Source: an uncultured Lachnospiraceae bacterium (GTDB lineage: Bacteria; Bacillota; Clostridia; Lachnospirales; Lachnospiraceae). Taken from it: a DNA stretch of 26,279 bases. The number at the start of each line of letters is the position of its first letter. The stretch's first letter is position 1. The stretch lies in assembly GCA_910586645.1 (NCBI GenBank), contig CAJUIS010000029.1, forward strand, positions 1-26,279. The letters run 5' to 3'. A model generated the notes under the pieces. That model was not told the origin of the DNA. It saw nothing but the letters and a program-made list of their open reading frames with translations, and did not search any database. Positions 15,919 through 23,507 of the stretch are shown one piece after another. Position numbers and translations under genes: made by a program.

Positions 15919-16518
15919 TCAATTTACAGTTATGTATTCTTTGATTTTGGAATAGACACCCTCTTTAATTCCTGTAATATTCATAATCTCTTCCACAGAG
16001 GAAAATCCGCCGTTTTCTTCTCTGTACGAAAGAATGCTCCTCGCTTTTGACTCTCCGATTCCCGGAAGCGTCATAAGCGCGCCGGCATCTGCAGTATTTA
16101 AATTTATTTTCCCGTCTGACGCCCCCGACGCAGCGGCTCCTTCTTTTTGCATGGGCGCTTCTTTTGCCTCTTCCTTTGTCAGTATGCGTATCATCTGCCC
16201 GTCTGATACTTCCTCCGCCTGATTTATGCTGTCTTCACATGCATTTTCCAAAAGCCCGCCTGCCGCCAGAACCGCTTCATAAACACGGCTTTTGGAAAAA
16301 AGCTGATACACGCCCGGATTTTTTACCGCCCCGCAGACATAGACGTAACATTCCTCAAAACTCTCTGTTTCACAGGATTCCTCCGACGCCGCCTCTGTCA
16401 AAGCTTCCTCTTTTTCCGTTCCCATATCCGCTTTCTCAAAATACGATTCGGAAGCCCCCATGCAGCCGGACAATAAAAGCGCCATGAAACAAATCGCCGT
16501 AAATATTTTTTTCTTCAT
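15919..16518 (-). CDS. comEA: ComEA-like DNA-binding lipoprotein (SLBB + helix-hairpin-helix)
   Basis: ComEA is the extracellular DNA receptor that feeds ComEC. The 199-residue product has a signal peptide with lipobox LLSGC (Cys about 19), an acidic linker, an SLBB domain (about 55-115) beginning YVYVCGAVKNPGVYQL, a short Ala/Lys linker, and a C-terminal double helix-hairpin-helix (about 138-199) with INLNTADAGALMTLPGIG and YREENGGFSSVEEI, the standard DNA-binding part. I chose ATG 16518 because an AAAGGAG site lies 8 bases upstream; two upstream starts in frame are too close to that site or lack one. ComEA normally carries a transmembrane anchor, so the lipobox is unusual. It is first in the operon with comEC and holA. 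Confidence 0.9.
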   Translation of the reverse strand: MKKKIFTAICFMALLLSGCMGASESYFEKADMGTEKEEALTEAASEESCETESFEECYVYVCGAVKNPGVYQLFSKSRVYEAVLAAGGLLENACEDSINQAEEVSDGQMIRILTKEEAKEAPMQKEGAAASGASDGKINLNTADAGALMTLPGIGESKARSILSYREENGGFSSVEEIMNITGIKEGVYSKIKEYITVN

Positions 16519-16572
16519 TCGCATTACTCCTTTTCTCTGCTGATCCAAGGAGTCCTCAATGCCGATATGCTT

Positions 16573-16601
16573 ATTCTAACGAATTTTTGCCGGGATTACA
16601 A
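16573..16601 (-). promoter_or_regulatory. Sigma-A promoter of the comEA-holA operon
   Basis: On the minus strand, -35 TTGTAA (16596-16601), 17-base spacer, -10 TAGAAT (16573-16578). Predicted start near 16566, about 48 bases before the comEA ATG. This is the only convincing promoter upstream of the six-gene run ending at 9478. Confidence 0.65.
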
Positions 16602-16623
16602 GAGTTTATTTTCCCCGTCAAAG

Positions 16624-16664
16624 AAAAAACGGGCGCAGAATCATGCATCCATGATCTGCGCCCG
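16624..16664 (-). terminator. Rho-independent terminator of PFOR
   Basis: A 10-bp G+C-rich stem (16630-16639 with 16655-16664), extendable by four pairs past a bulged A, followed on the minus strand by six T (16624-16629). It begins 16 bases after the PFOR stop and separates that gene from the comEA operon. Confidence 0.92.
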
Positions 16665-16679
16665 TTGATTTCTGTGCGA

Positions 16680-19600
16680 TTATTTGTAAAGTTCAACCAG
16701 CCTCAGTAAGTGCTCATAACGATCTTTTGCAGCCTGCTCAGATTCTGCAAACAGTTTCTCTGCACGATCCGGGAAGGATCTTGCCAGACGGCTGTAACGC
16801 GTCTCGTTATTTAAGAATTCCTGGTAAGTTCCGTCGCCCGGTTTTGAAGTCAGTGTAAACGGATTCTTGCCCTCTGCCTTTAATGCCGGATTGAAGGAGA
16901 AGAGATTCCAGTAACCTGATGCAACCGCTTTCTTCATCTCATCCTGGCAGCGGTTCATACCGCCTTTTACGCCGTGAAGCTCACATGGAGCATAACCGAT
17001 AATAAGCGACGGGCCGTTATAAGCTTCCGCTTCTGCGATAACTTTCACTGCCTGCGCCATATTTGCGCCAAGAGCAATCTGAGCCACATAGACATAGCCA
17101 TAGCTCATAGCGATTTCTGCAAGGCTCTTCTTTCCGATGTCTTTTCCGGAAGCGGCAAACTGGCAAACCTCACCGATATTGGAAGCCTTGGAAGCCTGGC
17201 CGCCTGTATTGGAATACATCTCGGTATCAAATACCATAACGTTTACATTCTCACCTGCGGCAAGTACGTGATCCAATCCGCCGAACCCAATATCATAAGC
17301 CCATCCGTCACCGCCAAAGATCCAGATGGATTTCTTTGCAAGATAATCTTTCTTGTCAAGAGCGGCCTGCGCGTCCGGGCATCCTGCCGCGGCAGCTTTT
17401 TCAAGCTCTGCAACAAGCGCGTCCGTTGCAGCGGCATTCGCTCTTGTATCGTCTTTCGTCTCCATGAATTTTGCAAATGCATCTTTTAATTCTGCTCCCG
17501 CCTGATCGGAAGAAGCGCATTTTTCCGCGCTGGCAATCGCCTGATCGCGAAGCACTTTCTGACCAATCTGCATACCAAAGCCATGCTCTGCATTATCCTC
17601 GAATAAAGAGTTCGCCCATGCCGGACCTTTTTTCGTGTCTTTATTCACCGTGTATGGCGACGTAGCAGCAGGGCCGCCCCAGATAGAGGAACATCCCGTC
17701 GCATTGGAAATATACATATGCTCGCCGAACAACTGTGTAATCAGACGTGCATAAGAAGTCTCTGCACAGCCTGCGCAGGAACCGGAGAACTCAAGCAGCG
17801 GCTGATTGAACTGGGAGCCTTTTACCGTATTGTCGGCCGGCATTCCCGGTTTCTTGCCTACGTTTGCAACCAGGTAATCGAATACCGGCTGCTCGTCTGC
17901 CTGTGACTCCTGCGGAACCATTTCAATTGCGCCTACCGGACATACGGTGATACATTCGCCGCATCCCATACAGTCAAGCGGAGATACGCTCATCGTATAT
18001 TTGTATTCGCCTGCTTTTGGCTTCATATCAGCCAATTTGATATTCGCCGGAGCTGCTTTTACTTCTTCGTCGCTTAACATAAACGGACGGATTGTCGCAT
18101 GAGAACATACGAACGCACACTGGTTACACTGGATACATTTCTCTGCGCTCCAGGTCGGAACCGTTACGGCTGTGCCGCGTTTCTCATATGCAGCGGCTCC
18201 AAGCTCAAACTGTCCGTCCGGATTCTCTGCAAATGCGGAAACCGGCAGGGAATCTCCATCCATTAAGGAAATCGGATCCATCAGATCCTCTACCATCTTC
18301 ACCGTCTTCGGAAGTCCGGCATACGGCTTCTTCTCCGGATCTGCAGCCGGGTTCTTCCAGGAATCCGGAACTTCTACTTTATGTACAGCGTCAACGCCCG
18401 CGTCAATTGCCTTATAGTTCATCTCTACGATGGCGTCGCCTTTCTTGCCGTATGATTTCTTGGCAGCGGCTTTCATAAAGTCTACCGCATCGTTAATCGG
18501 CATTACATTCGCCAGTTTAAAGAATGCGGACTGTAAAATCGTATTGGTGCGTTTGCCCATTCCGATTTCAATCGCTTTATCGATTGCGTTGATCGTATAT
18601 AACTGGATATTGTTGTCTGCAATGTATTTCTTTGCTTCCGCGTTTAAATGATGATCCAGCTCTTCATCCGACCACTGGCAGTTGATCATAAATACACCGC
18701 CCGGTTTTACATCCTGAACCATCTTAAAGCCTTTGTTGACATACGCCGGATTGTGGCATGCGACAAAGTCAGCCTGGTTGATGTAATATGGGCTTCTGAT
18801 TGGTTTGTCGCCGAATCTCAAATGAGAAATCGTAACGCCGCCGGTCTTCTTGGAGTCATACTGGAAGTACGCCTGAATAAATTTGTCGGTATGATCGCCG
18901 ATGATCTTTGTAGAGTTTTTATTTGCACCTACAGTGCCATCGCCGCCAAGTCCCCAGAATTTACACTCTACCGTACCTTCTGCAGCCGTGATTGGAGCAG
19001 GTTTCACTTCCGGTAAGCTCAAGTTCGTCACATCATCCACGATGCCGATTGTAAAGCGCGGTTTCGGATCGTCTTTTTCAAGCTCTTTGTATACTGCAAA
19101 TACGCTTGATGGAGGCGTATCCTTAGAGCCGAGCCCGTAACGCCCTCCGGTCAGCACAACAGAGTCAAGACCCGCTTCGCGCAGCGTAGCGGCAACGTCT
19201 AAGAATAACGGATCTCCCAGAGATCCAGGCTCTTTCGTCCTGTCCAAAACAGCCACTTTCTTCGCTGTCTTCGGAAGAGCTTTGACAAATGCATCCGCTA
19301 CCCACGGACGGTATAAACGAACCTTAATCAGTCCGACTTTTTCGCCTTTTGCCGTCAGGTAATCAATCACTTCTTCCGCAACGTCATTGATGGAACCCAT
19401 CGCAACGATTACGCGGTCTGCATCTTCCGCTCCATAGTAATTGAACAGGCTGTAGTTTGTGCCGAGTTTCTCATTTACTTTGTTCATGTATTTCTCAACG
19501 ATTGCAGGAAGCGCATCATAAACAGGGTTGCATGCCTCGCGGTGCTGGAAGAATACGTCTCCGTTCTCATGGGAACCGCGCATAGCCGGATGCTCCGGAT

Positions 19601-20225
19601 TTAACGCATGATCGCGGAAAGCTTTAACCGCTTCCATATTGCACATTTCTTTTAAGTCTGCATAATCCCATTTCTCAATCTTCTGAATCTCATGGGATGT
19701 ACGGAATCCGTCAAAGAAATTGATAAACGGAACTTTCCCTTCGATTGTCGCCAGATGGGCAACCGGGCTTAAATCCATAACTTCCTGTGTGTTTGTCTCA
19801 CATAACATTGCAAAACCGGTCTGACGACAGGCATATACATCACTGTGGTCACCGAAAATATTTAAAGACTGTGTCGCTACGGTACGCGCAGATACGTCAA
19901 AAACGCAGGGAAGCTGCTCTCCGGCAATCTTATACATATTCGGGATCATAAGCAAAAGACCCTGAGATGCTGTAAACGTAGTCGTAAGCGCGCCTGCAGC
20001 AAGAGAACCGTGCACAGCGCCCGCAGCGCCTGCTTCTGATTCCATTTCCACTACTTTTACCTGGTTTCCAAAAATGTTTTCCTGTCCGGCAGCAGACCAC
20101 TGATCCACTGTGTCAGCCATTGGGCTGGAAGGAGTAATGGGGTAAATAGCTGCAACATCCGTAAACGCGTACGCAACATGTGCGGCAGCCGTATTGCCAT
20201 CCATTGACTGTTTTGCTCTTGACAT
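16680..20225 (-). CDS. nifJ: Pyruvate:ferredoxin (flavodoxin) oxidoreductase, single-chain
   Basis: PFOR converts pyruvate and CoA to acetyl-CoA and CO2 while reducing ferredoxin, the central oxidative step of clostridial fermentation. The 1181-residue chain has the fused layout of the homodimeric enzyme: an N-terminal domain with AIYPITPSSPMADTVDQW (about 27-44), the gamma-type and CoA domains, a ferredoxin domain with CIQCNQCAFVC (about 687-697) and CMGCGECITVC (about 746-757), then the thiamine diphosphate domain with SCAGCAETSYARL, NATGCSS, GDGWAYDIGFGG (about 972) and DTEMYSNTGGQ. The cysteines for the proximal cluster are present. ATG 20225 has AAGGAGG seven bases upstream. It has its own promoter and terminator and lies downstream of the hydrogenase-like gene, which could use the reduced ferredoxin. 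Confidence 0.98.
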   Translation of the reverse strand: MSRAKQSMDGNTAAAHVAYAFTDVAAIYPITPSSPMADTVDQWSAAGQENIFGNQVKVVEMESEAGAAGAVHGSLAAGALTTTFTASQGLLLMIPNMYKIAGEQLPCVFDVSARTVATQSLNIFGDHSDVYACRQTGFAMLCETNTQEVMDLSPVAHLATIEGKVPFINFFDGFRTSHEIQKIEKWDYADLKEMCNMEAVKAFRDHALNPEHPAMRGSHENGDVFFQHREACNPVYDALPAIVEKYMNKVNEKLGTNYSLFNYYGAEDADRVIVAMGSINDVAEEVIDYLTAKGEKVGLIKVRLYRPWVADAFVKALPKTAKKVAVLDRTKEPGSLGDPLFLDVAATLREAGLDSVVLTGGRYGLGSKDTPPSSVFAVYKELEKDDPKPRFTIGIVDDVTNLSLPEVKPAPITAAEGTVECKFWGLGGDGTVGANKNSTKIIGDHTDKFIQAYFQYDSKKTGGVTISHLRFGDKPIRSPYYINQADFVACHNPAYVNKGFKMVQDVKPGGVFMINCQWSDEELDHHLNAEAKKYIADNNIQLYTINAIDKAIEIGMGKRTNTILQSAFFKLANVMPINDAVDFMKAAAKKSYGKKGDAIVEMNYKAIDAGVDAVHKVEVPDSWKNPAADPEKKPYAGLPKTVKMVEDLMDPISLMDGDSLPVSAFAENPDGQFELGAAAYEKRGTAVTVPTWSAEKCIQCNQCAFVCSHATIRPFMLSDEEVKAAPANIKLADMKPKAGEYKYTMSVSPLDCMGCGECITVCPVGAIEMVPQESQADEQPVFDYLVANVGKKPGMPADNTVKGSQFNQPLLEFSGSCAGCAETSYARLITQLFGEHMYISNATGCSSIWGGPAATSPYTVNKDTKKGPAWANSLFEDNAEHGFGMQIGQKVLRDQAIASAEKCASSDQAGAELKDAFAKFMETKDDTRANAAATDALVAELEKAAAAGCPDAQAALDKKDYLAKKSIWIFGGDGWAYDIGFGGLDHVLAAGENVNVMVFDTEMYSNTGGQASKASNIGEVCQFAASGKDIGKKSLAEIAMSYGYVYVAQIALGANMAQAVKVIAEAEAYNGPSLIIGYAPCELHGVKGGMNRCQDEMKKAVASGYWNLFSFNPALKAEGKNPFTLTSKPGDGTYQEFLNNETRYSRLARSFPDRAEKLFAESEQAAKDRYEHLLRLVELYK

Positions 20226-20298
20226 TTGATTTCCTCCTTAAAAATTTAATGTTTTAAGTACCAAATATTGGCGGTTTTCACACCGTCTCTAATATATT

Positions 20299-20327
20299 AC
20301 TATATAGTTCTTATGCCAAAAAATCAA
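20299..20327 (-). promoter_or_regulatory. Sigma-A promoter of PFOR
   Basis: On the minus strand, -35 TTGATT (20322-20327), 17-base spacer, -10 TATAGT (20299-20304). Predicted start near 20292 and leader of about 67 bases that holds only a small 4-bp hairpin. Confidence 0.7.
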
Positions 20328-20350
20328 TACTTTCGACGACATTTTTTGTA

Positions 20351-20369
20351 TAAATTTGTTCAAAATTTA
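20351..20369. promoter_or_regulatory. A/T-rich palindrome upstream of the PFOR promoter (possible operator)
   Basis: TAAATTT (20351-20357) and AAATTTA (20363-20369) form a perfect 7-bp inverted repeat around GTTCA, 24 bases upstream of the PFOR -35. The position fits an activator or redox-repressor site, but A/T-rich palindromes are common by chance. Confidence 0.3.
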
Positions 20370-20380
20370 ATACTTTGCCG

Positions 20381-21631
20381 CTAAACAGCCGCAGACGTTC
20401 CGCTGCTAAAATCCCTTGTCAAAAGGTCGCTGTTTTCAAGAAAATCCATAATGTCTGTAAATCCAAGCCGCTCTAAAAGTTCTTTTACATAGGGGTTTTC
20501 CAGAGGAGTTCTGTATTTCGCCTCATCTCCATACTGATTGACGGATATTTCCCCTTCTTTTTTGTCCGCAAGGACTTTCGGCCCTCCGACACAGCCCCCG
20601 GCGCAGGCCATCCCTTCAAAAAAATTTGCGGCCGACTCCCCTTTCCTTACTTTCTCAATTAATTTTTTACAGGCCATCACACCATCCGCCTGTTCCGCTT
20701 TTACTTTCACCTTCTTTTCCGGATCAAGCTGTTCTACCGTCATCTGAACCGCTTCACTGACGCCGGACGTTCTGGCATAGATCCGTCCGGCTCTTGACGA
20801 ATGCTCTCTGTCGTCTTCCTGCATTTCTTTCGGATCTAAATTTACCGCTTCAAAAAACTCCAAAACCTCCTGAAATGTCAGCACATAATCCACCGCGTCG
20901 GAAATATCCGGCTCTCTTGCCTCTTTCTTTTTTGCCATGCACGGCCCGATAAATACTGTAACCGCATTCGGATGCAGCTTTTTCACCACTCTGCCTGCGG
21001 CAATCATCGGAGAAACAGCCCCCGGCACATGCCCGGCAAGTTCCTGGTATATGCTTCGAATCATGGCAATCCAGACAGGACAGCAGCAGCTCGTAAGCTG
21101 GAAATCCCCTTCTTTCTGCACATGATGGTCAAATTCCAGAGCCTCTTTTAAGGTCAGAATATCTGCAAACGCCGCCACTTCCACCATTCCCTGAAAACCA
21201 ATCCTTTTAAACGCAGACCTGAGCTGCCCCGCGGTTGTTTCTTTTCCGTACTGCCCGGCAAACGCAGGCGCAATCAATGCATACACTTCTTTCTCTCTGT
21301 CGCAAAGCGCGTCTAAAACAGGATAAATCTCCCTGTTTTCCATCAGACGCCCCATTTTGCAGACGTCCACACAGGCTCCGCATCCCGTACATTTTTGTGG
21401 ATCAATGTAAATTTTCCCCTGTATCTTTTCAATTGCGTCAAAAATGCAGCTATCCTGACAGGAGCTTTCCCCTCCGCAGGAATCACAGCTCCCCTTAGCG
21501 ACCACCGGTGCGTATTTTTCCGGATGGAGCAGACAATCCATTGGATAGTTATCGTATTCCCCCGTCAGATCTCTGCCCTTTTCCTGCTCCTGTTCTAAAA
21601 TTTCCCGATACAATTCCTGTAATGTTTTCAT
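20381..21631 (-). CDS. [FeFe]-hydrogenase-like iron-sulfur protein
   Basis: A 416-residue protein with an N-terminal two-cluster ferredoxin domain and an H-cluster domain. Cluster cysteines: an unusual C49-x2-C52-x5-C58-x3-C62 and a regular CTGCGACVDVC (81-91). H-cluster motifs: L1 TSCCCPVW (180-187, one Cys more than the usual TSCCPxW), L2 IGPCMAKKKEA (228-238) and L3 MACAGGCVGGP (341-351, replacing the GGGGQP type ending). Cysteines for holding the H-cluster are therefore all present, so catalysis is possible, but the motifs differ from bidirectional group A enzymes and suggest a group B or sensory type. ATG 21631 follows an AGGAAGG site at 11 bases. A perfect TATAAT (21654-21659) lies upstream but with a poor -35, so it may be cotranscribed with the symporter. 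PFOR downstream would supply reduced ferredoxin. Confidence 0.85.
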   Translation of the reverse strand: MKTLQELYREILEQEQEKGRDLTGEYDNYPMDCLLHPEKYAPVVAKGSCDSCGGESSCQDSCIFDAIEKIQGKIYIDPQKCTGCGACVDVCKMGRLMENREIYPVLDALCDREKEVYALIAPAFAGQYGKETTAGQLRSAFKRIGFQGMVEVAAFADILTLKEALEFDHHVQKEGDFQLTSCCCPVWIAMIRSIYQELAGHVPGAVSPMIAAGRVVKKLHPNAVTVFIGPCMAKKKEAREPDISDAVDYVLTFQEVLEFFEAVNLDPKEMQEDDREHSSRAGRIYARTSGVSEAVQMTVEQLDPEKKVKVKAEQADGVMACKKLIEKVRKGESAANFFEGMACAGGCVGGPKVLADKKEGEISVNQYGDEAKYRTPLENPYVKELLERLGFTDIMDFLENSDLLTRDFSSGTSAAV

Positions 21632-21709
21632 CCTGTCTCATACCTTCCTATATATTATATGTACAAGTATGGACAAAATGACAGTTTTTTAAACGTGAAT
21701 CAAGCCGCC

Positions 21710-23242
21710 CTATTTTCCAAGCGCCGTCTTTCTTTTTACTTCCGTGCTCTGCTCATAACATGCAAACGCGCCGTCTACAAGCTTTTTGTCCGGCTTCGGC
21801 GTAAAAAGGCTTACCGCAGGCACAATCACAATGCCTGCCAGCATGGCAATGGCTCCGCAGTTAATCGGCGACTGCATGATTGCAGGAAAAGACTCTTTCA
21901 GGAAAATATTGCCAATCATCAGGACAGATCCAAAGAGAAAGCATACCCAGCAGGAAGCTTTTGTCACCCACTTTGCATACAAAGCATACATAAAAGGCGC
22001 CAGAAAAGCTCCTGCAAGAGCCCCCCATGAAACGCCCATAAGCTGGGCGATAAACGTCACGGAGCTCTTATACTGAATCAGCGCCAAAACAGAAGAAATC
22101 GCAATAAATACAACAATCAAAAGGCGCATACAAAACACCTGTTTTTTATCATTCATTTTCTTAAATACAACTACTTTCAGAAAGTCAATTGTAAGTGTGG
22201 AGCTGGAAGCCATCACAAGCGAAGAAAGCGTAGACATAGACGCTGAAAGCACAAGAATTACCACAAGGGCAATCAGCATGGGGGAAAGCCCTGAAAGCAT
22301 TGTCGGGATAATGGAATCGTACCCGTTTGCAGCCACGTCAATCTGATCGGAAAACAGCCTTCCAAAGCCTCCAAGGAAATAACAGCCTCCGGAAACCACC
22401 AAAGCAAACAGCGTGGACAGGATCGTGCCTTTTTTAATGGCCTCCTCATCTTTAATCGCATAAAACTTCTGCACCATCTGCGGCAGCCCCCATGTGCCCA
22501 GAGAAGTCAGGATCACGACAAACAGAAGGTTTAAAGGATCCGGCCCAAAAAACGAAGCGAAAACGCCCGGCGTTTTTGTAACCGTCTGATCTGTAACCTG
22601 CGCCAGCCCGTCGAGCGCCGCCATAAACCCTCCTTTGCCGCTTAATACTGCGGCAATTACAGAGACAATGCCCACCAGCATGATAATGCCCTGAATAAAG
22701 TCATTGATTGCCGTAGCCATATATCCTCCTGCAATCACATAAATCGCCGTAAGCACAGCCATTAAAATAATGCAGACAGAATAATCAATATGAAACGCCA
22801 TTCCAAACAGCCGGGAAAGGCCATTGTACAAAGAAGCAGTATAAGGAATTAAAAAAATAAAAATTATGACGGAGGCGCCTATTTTCAAGGGAACGCTTCC
22901 AAAACGCTCTCCAAAAAACTGCGGCATTGTGGCGGATTCCAGATGCTGTGTCATAATGCGCGTCCTGCGTCCCAAAACAACCCACGCCAAAAGCGACCCA
23001 ATAATCGCATTTCCAATTCCCGCCCAGGTAGCGGCAACGCCGAACCTCCATCCAAACTGTCCCGCATAACCGACAAACACAACTGCGGAAAAATAAGACG
23101 TGCCATAAGCAAACGCTGTCAGCCACGGCCCTACAGAACGGCCTCCAAGCACAAAACCATTGACATCCGTAGCATGTTTGCGGCAGTAAAGCCCGATGCC
23201 AATCAATACGGCAAAATAAATAATCAATAAAAATAGTTTCAT
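21710..23242 (-). CDS. Sodium:solute symporter (SSS family)
   Basis: A 510-residue integral membrane protein with about 13 hydrophobic segments, importing a solute with sodium. Family signatures are visible: FVLGGRSVGPWLTAFAYGTS near residues 29-48, a GGYMATAINDFIQGIIML segment in the middle, and LSASMSTLSSLVMASSS (TM8, the sodium-site serine cluster). The ATG at 23242 follows GGGAGG by five bases. It has its own promoter and no visible terminator before the hydrogenase-like gene 78 bases on. The substrate cannot be read from the sequence: SSS members carry proline, pantothenate, sugars, acetate or sialic acid. A link to the sialidase is tempting, but the two genes are 12 kb apart in separate units. 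Confidence 0.9.
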   Translation of the reverse strand: MKLFLLIIYFAVLIGIGLYCRKHATDVNGFVLGGRSVGPWLTAFAYGTSYFSAVVFVGYAGQFGWRFGVAATWAGIGNAIIGSLLAWVVLGRRTRIMTQHLESATMPQFFGERFGSVPLKIGASVIIFIFLIPYTASLYNGLSRLFGMAFHIDYSVCIILMAVLTAIYVIAGGYMATAINDFIQGIIMLVGIVSVIAAVLSGKGGFMAALDGLAQVTDQTVTKTPGVFASFFGPDPLNLLFVVILTSLGTWGLPQMVQKFYAIKDEEAIKKGTILSTLFALVVSGGCYFLGGFGRLFSDQIDVAANGYDSIIPTMLSGLSPMLIALVVILVLSASMSTLSSLVMASSSTLTIDFLKVVVFKKMNDKKQVFCMRLLIVVFIAISSVLALIQYKSSVTFIAQLMGVSWGALAGAFLAPFMYALYAKWVTKASCWVCFLFGSVLMIGNIFLKESFPAIMQSPINCGAIAMLAGIVIVPAVSLFTPKPDKKLVDGAFACYEQSTEVKRKTALGK

Positions 23243-23276
23243 AACGTCCTCCCTGTAAATTTTGATTCAATTTAGC

Positions 23277-23310
23277 GCTTCAAAGCTTTTATGTCTTGAA
23301 ACTTTAAAGC
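23277..23310 (-). repeat. Imperfect 9-bp inverted repeat in the symporter leader
   Basis: GCTTCAAAG (23277-23285) and CTTTAAAGC (23302-23310) pair with one mismatch around a 16-base loop. It begins immediately after the predicted transcription start of the symporter, a position that fits an operator or a small leader hairpin. Confidence 0.35.
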
Positions 23311-23319
23311 ATTAAAGTA

Positions 23320-23348
23320 AATATAGCACAGGCAGACAGAATATGCAA
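23320..23348 (-). promoter_or_regulatory. Sigma-A promoter of the symporter
   Basis: On the minus strand, -35 TTGCAT (23343-23348), 17-base spacer, -10 TATATT (23320-23325). Predicted start near 23313, about 71 bases before the ATG. Confidence 0.65.
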
Positions 23349-23403
23349 CATTTCTGTAAAAATATAATTGTCTTTCCATTTCAACCGCAGCCAGAGAACG
23401 CAT

Positions 23404-23439
23404 AAAAACAGAGTGGAAACTATGACTTTTCCACTCTGT
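23404..23439 (-). terminator. Rho-independent terminator of the LRR/peptidase gene
   Basis: A perfect 12-bp stem (23408-23419 with 23428-23439, 8-base loop) followed on the minus strand by five T (23404-23408). It lies 68 bases after the stop codon at 23508. Confidence 0.85.
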
Positions 23440-23507
23440 ATGCCTGAAACATATCTTTCTGTCATTTTGCAGCCTTCTGCGCGCCGCTGTTTTCTTTCAT
23501 CAGCCGG

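Noticed and set aside
21654..21682. Separate promoter for the hydrogenase-like gene
   Set aside because: The -10 TATAAT is perfect, but none of the 16-18 base spacings gives a credible -35; left as a possibility in the gene entry only.
21710..23242. Symporter as a dedicated sialic acid transporter paired with the sialidase
   Set aside because: SSS sequences do not reveal substrate at this level, and the gene is 12 kb away in a different unit with no nanA, nanE or nanK nearby.
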